DNA from: G963674685 sp963674685
GTDB taxonomy: Bacteria; Lernaellota; Lernaellaia; JACKCT01
Assembly: GCA_963674685.2 (NCBI GenBank)
Contig: CAXXWT010000003.1
Coordinates: 310,001 to 374,000, forward strand
Length of the DNA stretch: 64,000 bases
Direction: 5' to 3'
Below, in pieces: positions 33,707 to 42,852 of the stretch. Each line of letters opens with the position of its first letter. The stretch's first letter is position 1. The translations under genes and the position numbers were made by a program. Below the pieces are notes generated by a model. It made no database searches. It was given only the letters and a program-made list of their open reading frames with translations, and was not told where the DNA came from.

Positions 33707-34830
33707 ATTCCTTTTTCAGCCATATCCGCGATAGCGATTTTGACGCGCTCAAGCGATCCATCGAATCGGCGACCAAAGACCGGGTGCGTCGCGCAATTCG
33801 GCAAACGCAATCCGGCGACGATGACGTTTTAGCGGTTTTCTCGCCGGCCGCCGGGGAATTTCTGGAGGATATGGCGGTTCGGGCCGCGGCGGTGACGGAA
33901 AGGCGATTCGGCAAAACGATTCAACTCTACGCGCCTTTGTACCTGTCCAACGAGTGTTCCAACGCATGCGTGTATTGCGGATTTTCCTGCGACAGCGAAA
34001 TGCCCCGGATATCATTAACCCTCGACCAGGCGCTGGCCGACGCGGATAAGCTTTATATGGAGGGCTTTCGCCACATCCTTTTGCTGACCGGCGAGTCGCC
34101 GAATCGATACGGCGTGGAGCAGATACGCGAGGTCGCCAAAGCGCTCAACGGAAAATTCTCTTCGATTTCCATCGAAGTGTTTCCCATGAAGGCACGGGAT
34201 TACAAAACGCTGGAATCCGCCGGCGTGGATGCCCTGACCCTTTATCAGGAAACCTACGATCCGCGCCTGTATAAAAAACTTCATCCCAAGGGGCCGAAGT
34301 CGAACTATGAAATGCGCCTGGCGGCGATAGAAGAAGGCGGGCAGGCGGGATTTCGCTCTCTTGGCGTCGGCGCGCTTTTGGGATTGCGCGATTGGCGTTG
34401 CGAAGCGGTCATGCTGGCCCGGCACGCCCGGTATCTCAGCAGAAGATTCTGGAAAAGCCGCGTGGCCGTCAGTTTCCCACGGCTGAATCCGGCGCTAGCG
34501 GGCTTCGAGGCGCCGCATCCCGTATCCGACGCGCACCTTGTGCAGATGATTACGGGAATGCGCCTGCTGCTTCCCGACGCCGATCTGGTGTTAAGCACGC
34601 GGGAGCCGGCGGCTTTGCGGGACAATATAATCGGTCTGGGCGTTACGCGGATGAGCGCGGGCAGCCGCACCAATCCCGGTGGATATGTGACGGAGCTCGA
34701 CTCGGGCCAACAGTTTGCCGTCGCCGATCAGCGCCCTCCCGCGCAGGTTGCGGCGATGATCGAATCCAGAGGCTTCGAGCCGGTCTGGAAAGATTTCGAT
34801 CCGGTTTTTCTTCAGGGGTCGCGTTCATGA
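33703..34830 (+). CDS. thiH: 2-iminoacetate (dehydroglycine) synthase ThiH
   Basis: 375 residues. Radical SAM motif CSNACVYCGF (CxxxCxxC) near residues 87-94, preceded by LYAPLYLSNE, which is the usual ThiH/BioB-like lead-in. HILLLTGESPNRYG and the C-terminal MSAGSRTNPGGY fit ThiH. It cleaves tyrosine to dehydroglycine and p-cresol, supplying ThiG, and implies the oxygen-sensitive thiazole route instead of ThiO. It overlaps thiG and thiE by ATGA. Confidence 0.95.
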   Translation: MNSFFSHIRDSDFDALKRSIESATKDRVRRAIRQTQSGDDDVLAVFSPAAGEFLEDMAVRAAAVTERRFGKTIQLYAPLYLSNECSNACVYCGFSCDSEMPRISLTLDQALADADKLYMEGFRHILLLTGESPNRYGVEQIREVAKALNGKFSSISIEVFPMKARDYKTLESAGVDALTLYQETYDPRLYKKLHPKGPKSNYEMRLAAIEEGGQAGFRSLGVGALLGLRDWRCEAVMLARHARYLSRRFWKSRVAVSFPRLNPALAGFEAPHPVSDAHLVQMITGMRLLLPDADLVLSTREPAALRDNIIGLGVTRMSAGSRTNPGGYVTELDSGQQFAVADQRPPAQVAAMIESRGFEPVWKDFDPVFLQGSRS

Positions 34831-35477
34831 CGGATTTTCGGCGAAACAAAGAAAAGCTTCGCGAGGTCGATTTGTACGTGGTGACATCCGAAGCGCACTC
34901 GGCCGGTCGCACCAGCCTGGAGGTTTTGGACGCGTGCCTGGCCGCCGGAGTTCGCATGGTGCAACTTCGTGAAAAGGAAAAATCGAAAAAAGATCTATAC
35001 GAACTCGCGCTGAAGTTTCGGGAAAAAACGCGCGAGGCGGGCTGTCTTTTCATCGTCAACGATTGCGTGGATCTGGCTTTGGCGGTCGGGGCGGACGGCG
35101 TGCATCTCGGCCGATCCGATCTGCCGGTTGAAGCCGCACGCCGCATCGCGCCGGATTTGTTGATCGGAGCAAGCTCTCATAACGTCGAGCAGGCCGAATA
35201 CGCGCAAAGCGCCGGAGCGGATTACGTCAACATCGGCCCGATTTTTCCCACGGCCACGAAGCCTGAACATAAGACTTTTGTCGGCCCGGAAATGATAGGC
35301 CGCGTCATGGAAGCCGTGGACATTCCCGTCACGTGCATGGGCGGAATCACCCATTCCAACATCGCGCAGGTCGCGCGCGCCGGCGCAAAAATCGTCGCCG
35401 TAGTCACGGCCGTAACCAAAGCCGATGATATGCGAAAAAGCGCGGCTCGGCTGCGGGACATCATTTTAAAACATTGA
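34827..35477 (+). CDS. thiE: Thiamine-phosphate synthase ThiE
   Basis: 216 residues, TIM barrel. MVQLREKEKSKKDLYELA, LFIVNDCVDLALAVGADGVH, LGRSDLP, GASSHNVEQAEYAQSAGADYV and IGPIFPTATKP are the standard ThiE motifs. It joins hydroxymethylpyrimidine diphosphate with thiazole phosphate to make thiamine phosphate. The frame is open far upstream inside thiH, but ATG 34827 overlaps the thiH stop (ATGA) and gives the normal length. ThiD, needed to make the diphosphate, is not in the window. Confidence 0.95.
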   Translation: MTDFRRNKEKLREVDLYVVTSEAHSAGRTSLEVLDACLAAGVRMVQLREKEKSKKDLYELALKFREKTREAGCLFIVNDCVDLALAVGADGVHLGRSDLPVEAARRIAPDLLIGASSHNVEQAEYAQSAGADYVNIGPIFPTATKPEHKTFVGPEMIGRVMEAVDIPVTCMGGITHSNIAQVARAGAKIVAVVTAVTKADDMRKSAARLRDIILKH

Positions 35478-35508
35478 GATTCGTGTGAAACCGGCTTGAA
35501 CAGGGTGT

Positions 35509-36736
35509 TTATAGATTTGCGCCCAATTCGGAAACGATCAGGTTTTTCAAATGCTCGCCGAGAACGACGCCTCTTCGAGACGAGTCGTCTCCCGTATTGT
35601 ACTGGCTGTAAATCTTTTCGTTTTTCATGGTGATAACGAGGTTGTCCAACAGCACGACCGCGGGTTTTAAACATTTGCTGTCGGGAATGCGCATCTGCTT
35701 GCGCAACATGAGATTGATGTAGATGTATGCCTCGTTATTCGTCAAAAGAAGGTTGGGATTGATTTCGCGGTTGGAGTAATCCCAGGGCTTGGCTTTTTGT
35801 ACCAGCTCCGTCGCGTAAAACGCAATGGCCAGGGCTCTTTTCGCCGTGGTGTGATTTTCCGTGACGACGGCGAGCTTAAGGGAGGCGACCAGGAGCATGC
35901 CGATGAGGATTTTGTCGATTTCCTCCATGTCCATCAGGGCCATGAGCGACCGCAAGGTCAGCATGACGGCGTTTTCCCCCCCGATGCGCAGCGGAGAGAA
36001 GGGGATGCCGGACGTTTCGTGAAGGGCAATAAATCAATTCGTACAGTTTGTATTGCATGATAAACGAAACGGCGCTTCGGCTTCTGAAAGACTGCGCGGC
36101 GAATAAACCGGGAATGCCGCCTTCCAGCGCTTTCGCCAACTCCACCGAGGTCTCGATGAAGTCGATATTCCTGCTTCCCAAAGACGAGGAAAGGATGTGC
36201 CTGGCCAGAAGCTTTTTGAATTCCAGAGGATTGTTGCCGTATTTCAGCCAGCCTTCATAGGAGAGATTCATGTTTTCCTTGGCCACCGAAAGCCAGTCCG
36301 TATAAAGAAACTTGTGCTTTTGGTTGATCAGAACCTGGTAAAACATGTCCCGGAAAGAGGGGCTGGCGACCGGATCCTTGCCTCCGTGGCGTTCGTAAAA
36401 TTCATGCGTGCCTTTGGGAAGCTGAACCCGGCCCAATTGAATTTGCAGTCGGCTGTCGACGCAAAACAGATCCTGCGGGCAGATAAACAGATCGAAAAGC
36501 CCCGTATATCTTTGCGGCAGCCTTTCGCCTTTGAAATTGAAATAATGCGGATGGCTGATCCACGCGAAAAGGAATCGGTCCAACTCCATCGCGGAAGGTT
36601 TGGAGTCGAATGTATAGCCGTGGAGCGTCCGCGTTTTGCATAAAGGGCAGTGGTAGGTGCGCGGAACGACCTTGATCCCGTAATCCTCGGGGAGGATATC
36701 CTTTTTCGGGGAACGGATGGATTGGTAAACGGCCAT
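35509..36736 (-). pseudogene. CxxC zinc-ribbon/helical protein (DUF2225-like), interrupted by one frameshift
   Basis: Two abutting frames make one protein. The first (start ATG 36736) has a CPLC motif at about residues 30-33, LFDLFICPQDLFCVD near 80-95, and a helical middle ending SFIMQYKLYELI. The same frame then turns into Arg/His-rich nonsense. One base over, sequence resumes as ALHETSGIPFSPLR and runs to 35509 through helix-pair repeats (TAKRALAIAFYATELVQKAK). Removing one T of the TTT (minus strand) at 36033-36031 joins them as ELIIALHETSG, about 408 residues. The Cys motif followed by TPR-like helices resembles DUF2225 proteins, but this match is weak. It may be a genuine inactivation or an assembly error. 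Function unknown. Confidence 0.7.
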
Positions 36737-36767
36737 ATTTGGAATCGACTCCGCTTAAAGCGAAAGA

Positions 36768-37883
36768 TTAAAAATCTTTTATAGTTTTCAATAATCGGAA
36801 CATCAATTTGGAATACCAGTAAAAGATTTCCGAAAGCAAAGGTTTCCCTGTCGCCTTCAGGAAATTCTGGCTCTGCCGTACCGATAAATCAAGTATTTTT
36901 ACCGAAGGATAGATCTTGCTGAATTTGATGCGGTGCGTGTATCGCGAAAGAAATTTCGCGTCGGTTCGCCCGTTTCTCAAAGCTTCCAGGGCCGTTTTGG
37001 CCGCCGCTTCCGAGCTTTTCAGGCCCATGAAAATGCCGCCGCCGGTCAAAGGATTCACGAAGCCGCCGGCGTCGCCGATAGCCATGACGCCTTCGCCGTG
37101 CAGTTTCCCGGACAGGTAGGCGGGGATGAGGCCGCTGGTGATGCGCTCCGGTTTCAGATCACGTAGATCGTCCCTGGAATCGATGAACTCCTTTAACATG
37201 TCGCCGATTTTTCCCCGCAGTTGATCCTTCGGACCGCCGACGCCCACGTTGAGGGCATTTTCGCCGGGAAAGACCCAGAAGTAACCATAGGGCAGTTTGA
37301 TCTCATCGAAAATGAATTCATAGGTGTCATGCGGCGCGTTGGGACAGGTCAGTTCGTAGGCGATGCCGATGTGCATGGGTTTATTGTCGGGAAGACCGAC
37401 GCGGCAGCATCGCCAGGCCAGGGATCTGGGGCCGTCGGCGAAAATGAAAAGGCGGGCGTCGAATTGAACCTTTTTGCCGCTATGGCGGTCAAGGCACGTC
37501 AAACGGCGCAGGAGAGGATCATAATCCAGGGCTTTGTGCCCGGTTTTCAGGACAGCGCCCGCGCTGACGGCGCGCTGCGCGAACCAGTTGTCGAATTTGG
37601 GGCGCTGCATCGAAGTATAAATCGGCTTGCCCGCGTCGAAAGCGATTTCCCGGTTGTGGAGAGTCAGTTTGACTTTCGATATTTCCCGGCCGGCGATTTC
37701 GTCGGGGTAGCCGTATAAATCCTTGATGAAGTATCCGACGCCGCCGCCGCAGGAGTTGTACTGTCCCGGGCGGTCGTCCCTTTCGACCAGAAGGACGCTG
37801 TAGCCCTGCGCGGCGATTCGGTATGCCGCGTTGGAACCGGTCGGCCCGGCGCCGACGACGATGACATCATAGGTGTCGGTCAT
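36768..37883 (-). CDS. Geranylgeranyl reductase family FAD-dependent oxidoreductase
   Basis: 371 residues. N-terminal FAD dinucleotide motif YDVIVVGAGPTGSNAAYRIA, then LVERDDRPGQYNSCGGGVGY with the Cys typical of ChlP/GGR, PYGYFWVFPGENALNVGVGG, and GDAGGFVNPLTGGGIFMGLKS for the second FAD contact. Members saturate double bonds of isoprenoid chains (chlorophyll, archaeal lipids, menaquinone). ATG 37883 has AAGGA upstream and begins directly with the FAD motif; the longer frame runs into ubiA. It is third in an operon behind a GT-C protein and UbiA, which suggests that it reduces the prenyl chain attached by UbiA. Confidence 0.88.
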   Translation of the reverse strand: MTDTYDVIVVGAGPTGSNAAYRIAAQGYSVLLVERDDRPGQYNSCGGGVGYFIKDLYGYPDEIAGREISKVKLTLHNREIAFDAGKPIYTSMQRPKFDNWFAQRAVSAGAVLKTGHKALDYDPLLRRLTCLDRHSGKKVQFDARLFIFADGPRSLAWRCCRVGLPDNKPMHIGIAYELTCPNAPHDTYEFIFDEIKLPYGYFWVFPGENALNVGVGGPKDQLRGKIGDMLKEFIDSRDDLRDLKPERITSGLIPAYLSGKLHGEGVMAIGDAGGFVNPLTGGGIFMGLKSSEAAAKTALEALRNGRTDAKFLSRYTHRIKFSKIYPSVKILDLSVRQSQNFLKATGKPLLSEIFYWYSKLMFRLLKTIKDF

Positions 37884-37894
37884 GAGAAAATTCC

Positions 37895-38776
37895 TTAAAC
37901 ATTCCAAAGACGGATGATTTGAATGATGAGAACGGCCGTTCCGGCGACCACGTAGAGCGAACGGTAAACTTTTTGATAGTTGATGCGATAGGTTTCGCCG
38001 GGAAGGGGACGCAGTGCGAAATGGGCGATTGCGTGGAGCGGCGCGATGGCGATAAACGGCAGCGACAAAGCCCACGGAATGAGGCCGGCTTTCGATGCGA
38101 GATACAGGTAGCCGGCGCCGAGCATAAAGACGGAGAAGGCGATATGCAGCATTCTTTGCGGGCCGAAAACCACGGCGTTTGTGTTGACGCCGGAAGCCTT
38201 GTCCGCATCGTGATCCTTGACTTCATGGTTCATGTGGCCGGCGGTGAAAACGGCTGCGAAATACAAGGCGGTGGCCAAACCGGAAAGCGAAAGCTCTCTG
38301 ACGACGACCCAGCCGAGGAGAAATTGAAGGATGCCCCCGGTGAAATGAATCAACGAACCGTAAACGGGTTTCGACTTGGCGAGAATTTTCGGATGGGAAT
38401 ATAAAGTCCAGGCGCAGGCTATGGCCATGGCGATGGCGAAACATTCCGGCAGCCACAGCAGATAGAAGAAAAACGACAGCACCAAACCCGTGATGGCGAC
38501 GACGACCAGTTGATTCGGCGTGATGTCGCCGGTCAGCACCGGATGATCCTCCAGGCGCGCATTGGCCCGGTCCGCTTCGATTCCGCCCCAGGAATTCAGG
38601 GCGTAAACGTAAATCACCATGCAATACGTGGGCAGTAAAAAGCGAAGCGTCTGCACGAAGGCGCCCCAGGACAAATCGCGCAGGGCGAACCATGTCCCGA
38701 TCAGCGGAAAGCCCAGCATCAGCGCCGACTCCACGACGCGGATGGCTTTCAGGAATATCACGAGTCGTTTGATCAT
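37895..38776 (-). CDS. UbiA-superfamily prenyltransferase
   Basis: 293 residues with about eight or nine membrane helices. The first Asp-rich motif is NSWGGIEADRANARLEDHP, with N and D spaced as in NxxxDxxxD; the second is NHEVKDHDADKASG with the DxxxD-type ligands. These bind Mg and the prenyl diphosphate. UbiA enzymes prenylate aromatic rings, heme, or glycerol phosphates. No quinone, heme or chlorophyll genes are adjacent, so the acceptor is unknown. It overlaps the GT-C gene by ATGA and precedes the geranylgeranyl reductase by 11 bases. Confidence 0.88.
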   Translation of the reverse strand: MIKRLVIFLKAIRVVESALMLGFPLIGTWFALRDLSWGAFVQTLRFLLPTYCMVIYVYALNSWGGIEADRANARLEDHPVLTGDITPNQLVVVAITGLVLSFFFYLLWLPECFAIAMAIACAWTLYSHPKILAKSKPVYGSLIHFTGGILQFLLGWVVVRELSLSGLATALYFAAVFTAGHMNHEVKDHDADKASGVNTNAVVFGPQRMLHIAFSVFMLGAGYLYLASKAGLIPWALSLPFIAIAPLHAIAHFALRPLPGETYRINYQKVYRSLYVVAGTAVLIIQIIRLWNV

Positions 38777-40701
38777 CTCGAATCGAAGTAGTTTTTCACC
38801 ACGTAGTTTTCGGTATAATCTTCCAGGTCGACAAGCCTCGGATCATCTTCTTCCCACCACAGCACATACGCTTTTTTATCCGGGAAGTATTTGTCGCGGA
38901 ATTTTTCGTTGAGATCGCGGCCGTAATTCAGAACAAAATGCAGCTTGTCGCCAAGCCTGGGATCCGTATTATCCCGTCCCGCGACCCAGGAATCCTGAGC
39001 GTCTCCCTTGACGTAGTAGTCCATAAAGATCAGCCCCTCGTCGATGCCCCGGTCCCTGATGAACTCATAGGGTTCCCGGACGCGTTTCGACAAATGAGCC
39101 AGTGCGCGCAGGTCGATTTGCGTTGTCGAAAAAACAGCCAGCAAAACGGATATGGCCGTAAACAGCGCCATGCGCGCGGCGGCGCGATCCTTATCATTCA
39201 ACATTTGGGCGAACCAACTCGACGCGCACATGATTCCCCGCGCGCTGAGGAGCACGAGGGGGAGCAGAAGCTCGTAATACAAAACGGGGCCCGTGTCGCT
39301 GATGCCGGGCCAGAAATAGAAAAAGTAGGCGGCAAAAGTCAAAAGGACCGGGGTCAACAAGAGCCAGTCGATAAATCGCGCTTTTCTGGAGGCGAAAAGG
39401 AAGCCCGCGGCGATGAAACTCAAAGGCCAGCCGAAAAGCCAGATGTTGAGTTTGAAAAAACTGTTGATCAGATTGTTCAGACCGGCTTCCGGCGTGTGGA
39501 TAATGTTCCATGCTCCGCGATCGAAACCGAAGGGAGAATCGAAAGGCAGCTTGCCCAGCCAGGCGGCATGATAGTTCGTCACGAAAGGCGAGCCGTTGAC
39601 CAGGTAATTGAATAACAGATAAAGCGCGGCCATGCATATTGAAACGGCGGTAAAAACACCCAAGCGGGGCCAGGTTTCCGCGATTTGTAAAGCGGGCTTT
39701 TTCCCTTTTTCGCCGTCAAAGTCAAAAAACAGGGCGGCGGCGAAAACGACTCCCGCCGGCGCCGCGATCATGATCGTGGTGGCGCTTCTGATGTGAAACG
39801 AAAGGCATAGGAAGAGTCCCGCGAAAAAGGCATTGAGGATTTTCGGCGATTTCATGGTCCGAAGCGCGAAAACGCCGCCCCAGGTCAGAAACGCCATGGT
39901 GAGACTGTGGGACAGCATCGTCGAGGACATGCACAGGAACATGGGTGAAGCCGCCAGAAGAACGGCCGCCAGCATCCCGGTTTTGGAATCGTAAAGTTGC
40001 CGGGCCAAAAGAAATATTCCGGGAACGGTCAGGGCCGCCGCCAGCAGGATGAGAAGGCGCGGCAGACCGACAAGGAGGCCCGGGAGAAGGAAAAAGCTGT
40101 GGCCGAACGGGTATTGTCCGAACATCCTGCCGTCATTGACCAGAAACACGTTGTCGTTGAACATGCGATCCGGTGCGGGCAGCGATTCCAGAGCGAGCCG
40201 GCCGGATTTGAAAATCCTCGCCTGGAACAGATAGATGTTTTCATCGTCGGATACGGGGCCGCCTTTTAAGATGAAGTAGGCGATGAAGACCGTGACGGCC
40301 AGGGTCGCGACGGTCAAGCCGATCAAGGCTTTCCGGCGCAGGTTTTCATCGGTGGCGATTTCCGACAGCTTGTCGATGACGCGTTTCGGCAGTTTTTCTT
40401 CGAACGCCAGAGTCAGAAAGGCCGTCGCCGGCAAAAGAAGAAGCAAAGCGATCATGAATAGCTTTTCATCGTCGCTAAGAGACAGGATATGGCTGCTGCC
40501 GTTTTCATCCACGCCGTACTGGCGCATGTCGCTGAAGCCGCCGTGAAAATGTCCGACGGCGAAGAAACCGGCGACCATCAGGATACCCAGAAATCCCAGA
40601 AAGGACGGAGAAAATCCTGGCTGATCGGTTTGCGTCTCGTTGATAACGAGAAACGGATCTTCCGGCGCCTGCCTTATGGTTTTTTGCTCGTTTGTGTTCA
40701 C
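38773..40701 (-). CDS. GT-C/PMT-2-like membrane glycosyltransferase
   Basis: 642 residues with about 12 membrane helices. After the first helices, PVSDDENIYLFQARIFKSG has the acidic DDE pattern of PMT-type transferases, and GQYPFGHSFFLLPGLLVGLP is the usual next loop. A C-terminal soluble part (about 540-642) follows. The start is GTG 40701 with only a weak ribosome site. The stop overlaps ubiA by ATGA, making this the first gene of the GT-C/UbiA/reductase operon. I infer that it transfers a sugar from a polyprenyl-phosphate carrier, possibly to the lipid made by the two following enzymes. Confidence 0.8.
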   Translation of the reverse strand: MNTNEQKTIRQAPEDPFLVINETQTDQPGFSPSFLGFLGILMVAGFFAVGHFHGGFSDMRQYGVDENGSSHILSLSDDEKLFMIALLLLLPATAFLTLAFEEKLPKRVIDKLSEIATDENLRRKALIGLTVATLAVTVFIAYFILKGGPVSDDENIYLFQARIFKSGRLALESLPAPDRMFNDNVFLVNDGRMFGQYPFGHSFFLLPGLLVGLPRLLILLAAALTVPGIFLLARQLYDSKTGMLAAVLLAASPMFLCMSSTMLSHSLTMAFLTWGGVFALRTMKSPKILNAFFAGLFLCLSFHIRSATTIMIAAPAGVVFAAALFFDFDGEKGKKPALQIAETWPRLGVFTAVSICMAALYLLFNYLVNGSPFVTNYHAAWLGKLPFDSPFGFDRGAWNIIHTPEAGLNNLINSFFKLNIWLFGWPLSFIAAGFLFASRKARFIDWLLLTPVLLTFAAYFFYFWPGISDTGPVLYYELLLPLVLLSARGIMCASSWFAQMLNDKDRAAARMALFTAISVLLAVFSTTQIDLRALAHLSKRVREPYEFIRDRGIDEGLIFMDYYVKGDAQDSWVAGRDNTDPRLGDKLHFVLNYGRDLNEKFRDKYFPDKKAYVLWWEEDDPRLVDLEDYTENYVVKNYFDSR

Positions 40702-40722
40702 GATAATTTCTAATCGCTCAAT

Positions 40723-40763
40723 AAAAAATCACGCTCGAAGGCGTGTCATTCGCCAACGGCGAA
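40723..40763 (-). terminator. Attenuator-like hairpin set with U-run ahead of the GT-C operon
   Basis: On the minus strand TTCGCC-GTT-GGCGAA (40763-40749) forms hairpin 1:2. CACGC-CTTCGA-GCGTG (40745-40730) plus a run of six U (40728-40723) forms a terminator hairpin 3:4. GGCG of strand 2 can instead pair with CGCC of strand 3, which would break the terminator. It also ends transcripts from the TonB receptor gene upstream. Confidence 0.6.
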
Positions 40764-40773
40764 ACAGATAAAA

Positions 40774-40802
40774 AGGTTATGGGAATAGGCCGCGCAAGTC
40801 AA
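40774..40802 (-). promoter_or_regulatory. Promoter of the GT-C/UbiA/reductase operon
   Basis: TTGACT (40802-40797), a 17-base spacer, TAACCT (40779-40774) on the minus strand. It has the same -10 as the thi promoter. Predicted start is near 40767, just before the competing hairpins. Confidence 0.6.
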
Positions 40803-40855
40803 CGAATGCGGTTGCGGTCGAAGGCGGTTGCGGTCCGGGGGGATTCTCCCCTTCG

Positions 40856-42817
40856 TCAAAACATGATCCTCAAACCGCCGTGAAAATATCTGCCCAAAGC
40901 GGGGTAATGGCGGGTGATTTCGTAGTATTCGTCCGTCAGATTGTCGCAAGCCACGGAGAATTCCAGGTTGTCGCGGTAGTTGTAAAACAAGCGCGCGCTT
41001 GCCAATCCGTAATGCGGCAGTTTGCCCGAATCCCGGGACTCGTAATCGATCCTTTCGCCGGTGTAGGTAAATTCCAGGGCGCCGCCCACGCCGATGGTCG
41101 AAAGATAAGACGCGACGCCGTGAAACAGGTGTTCGGGAACGAAGAATATTTCGTCATATTCCCTGTTTTTCACCGTATCCTTCGGATCGAATTCGCTTTT
41201 AAGATAAGTGTAGTCGGCTCTGGCGAAAAGGCCTTCCAGGGGATTCGTCTCGATGAGCAGCGTCGCGCCGTCGACGGTTTTGTCGCCGAAGTTCTCGCTG
41301 CGTTTCATACCGGCGGACGGAAACTCTCCGGGCTCGGCGATAGCGTCCTTCGTTTCGTCGTGAAATCCCGTGAGGGACAGCGACAGGATTTCGCCGAATT
41401 CACGCGATACGCCAAGCTCCAGTTTGCCCGTGATTTCAGGATCGAGCTTTGGATTCGCGTCATCGCCCCAATAAAGTTCATAAGGGCTTGGGAATCGGAC
41501 ATTTTGCGCGTAGGCAAGATGAATAAAGGTTTTTATAAACGGTTCGGCGGCCAGTCCGGCGCGGTAGGTCGCGGCATTGAAATCATCGAGTTCGCCGTCT
41601 TCGACGCCGTCGAATTTATGGGGTCTCATGAGTTCGTAACCGACGCCCGCGGACAGGCCCAGATATTTGCCGATCCGCACATCATCTTCGATGGCGGCGT
41701 GAATCGTCTCGTACTCGCCCTTGGATTGCGTTTCTCCCTGACGCCAGTGGCGCGTTTCGTCGCTGATATAATGAGCGGTCAGGCGCACGCGGGAATAAGG
41801 CCCGAAGTCCAGCGTCGGCATCAGCGCCGCTCCGATGCGCAGATCCTTTCTGTGATATTGCGCATCCAGATCGTTTATGGCCCATTTATCAAGCCAGCGC
41901 TCAAAGCGCGAGGCGTTTTCGGTGATGTAGGCCAGTCCCCTGATTTCCAGAAGGTCGCCGGGCTCGGCCAGGAAATGGAAACTGCCCATGGATCTTCTTC
42001 TGTGCGCGTATCGGTAGGCGATGTCGTTCGGCGAATTCAAGGGGCGGGGGATATCTTTTTCATCCTCCTCATAGGAGCCGCCGATAAAAAACTGCACGGG
42101 AACATTGAAAATCAAACCGGTTCGGCCCAGAAAATTATTGATTTTCGAAAATGAGTTTTCCCGCAAACCGCCGTCCTCGTCGGGGACGGATTCGAAATCG
42201 TCGGGCAAAAAATATCCGGCCTGCTCGTCGTGGGACGCGGCGCCGAAGTAGTTCAGCTGCCCCTGCGTGTCGCCCAGCCAAAGATCGTATTGCAGGGCGC
42301 GGCCCGCTCCCCAGTCGGTTCCGAATTCGGCGGTGAATTTATCGGCCGCCTGCCTGGTGATCACCTCGACGACGCCGCCGGAACCGCCGGGGCCGTATCG
42401 CAGGGACGCGGGGCCGGCGCTGACGCGGATGCGGGAGATTTCATTTATGGGAAACCGCGTCAGGTCCGTCGTCTGATAGATCGCGTCGTTAACGGGAACG
42501 CCGTCGATGAGGATGACCACGGACCTGATGTCGCCGCCGCGAAGCTGCAAATACGTTTCCTGTCGCACGGTGAAACGGTCGCCGGTGCAGACGTATCCCT
42601 CCGCGATCATGGTCAGCGCGTCCGCAAGGTTCGTCGCGCCCAGGGCGCGCAGTTCGGCGATGCCGTATTCGCGGACGCTGGAAGTACGACTTGCGATCGT
42701 GTCTTTATCGGCGTTCAAATAATCGGCCGCGTTAAAATCCGTATACGTGAGATCGTCGGCCGCGGCAGTCATGTGAATCGCCAAAAAGAATATGGCGATG
42801 AGAATGCTTCTACGCAT
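40856..42817 (-). CDS. TonB-dependent outer-membrane receptor
   Basis: 653 residues. Signal peptide MRRSILIAIFFLAIHMTAAA, then a plug domain (REYGIAELRALGATNLADAL, LQLRGGDIRSVVILIDGVPV, YGPGGSGGVVEVITR) and a 22-strand-type barrel ending in Phe (GGLRIMF), as outer-membrane proteins should. It imports a scarce nutrient using TonB energy. The fold is closest to the BtuB/siderophore type, but no cobalamin riboswitch precedes it and no Fur-like box is obvious, so the substrate is open. A longer frame to 42877 is rejected because the signal peptide fixes the start at 42817. The promoter -10 sits only seven bases before this ATG. Confidence 0.9.
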   Translation of the reverse strand: MRRSILIAIFFLAIHMTAAADDLTYTDFNAADYLNADKDTIASRTSSVREYGIAELRALGATNLADALTMIAEGYVCTGDRFTVRQETYLQLRGGDIRSVVILIDGVPVNDAIYQTTDLTRFPINEISRIRVSAGPASLRYGPGGSGGVVEVITRQAADKFTAEFGTDWGAGRALQYDLWLGDTQGQLNYFGAASHDEQAGYFLPDDFESVPDEDGGLRENSFSKINNFLGRTGLIFNVPVQFFIGGSYEEDEKDIPRPLNSPNDIAYRYAHRRRSMGSFHFLAEPGDLLEIRGLAYITENASRFERWLDKWAINDLDAQYHRKDLRIGAALMPTLDFGPYSRVRLTAHYISDETRHWRQGETQSKGEYETIHAAIEDDVRIGKYLGLSAGVGYELMRPHKFDGVEDGELDDFNAATYRAGLAAEPFIKTFIHLAYAQNVRFPSPYELYWGDDANPKLDPEITGKLELGVSREFGEILSLSLTGFHDETKDAIAEPGEFPSAGMKRSENFGDKTVDGATLLIETNPLEGLFARADYTYLKSEFDPKDTVKNREYDEIFFVPEHLFHGVASYLSTIGVGGALEFTYTGERIDYESRDSGKLPHYGLASARLFYNYRDNLEFSVACDNLTDEYYEITRHYPALGRYFHGGLRIMF

Positions 42818-42823
42818 GGAACA

Positions 42824-42852
42824 TTTATAGGGAAATGCCGCCGGGGGCGCAA
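42824..42852 (-). promoter_or_regulatory. Promoter of the TonB-dependent receptor gene
   Basis: TTGCGC (42852-42847), a 17-base spacer, TATAAA (42829-42824) on the minus strand. The expected transcription start falls on or next to the ATG at 42817, so the mRNA may have no leader. Confidence 0.6.

Noticed and set aside
34392..34826. N-terminal extension of ThiE into thiH
   Set aside because: The 145 extra codons are a shadow of thiH; the ATGA overlap start gives the normal ThiE length.
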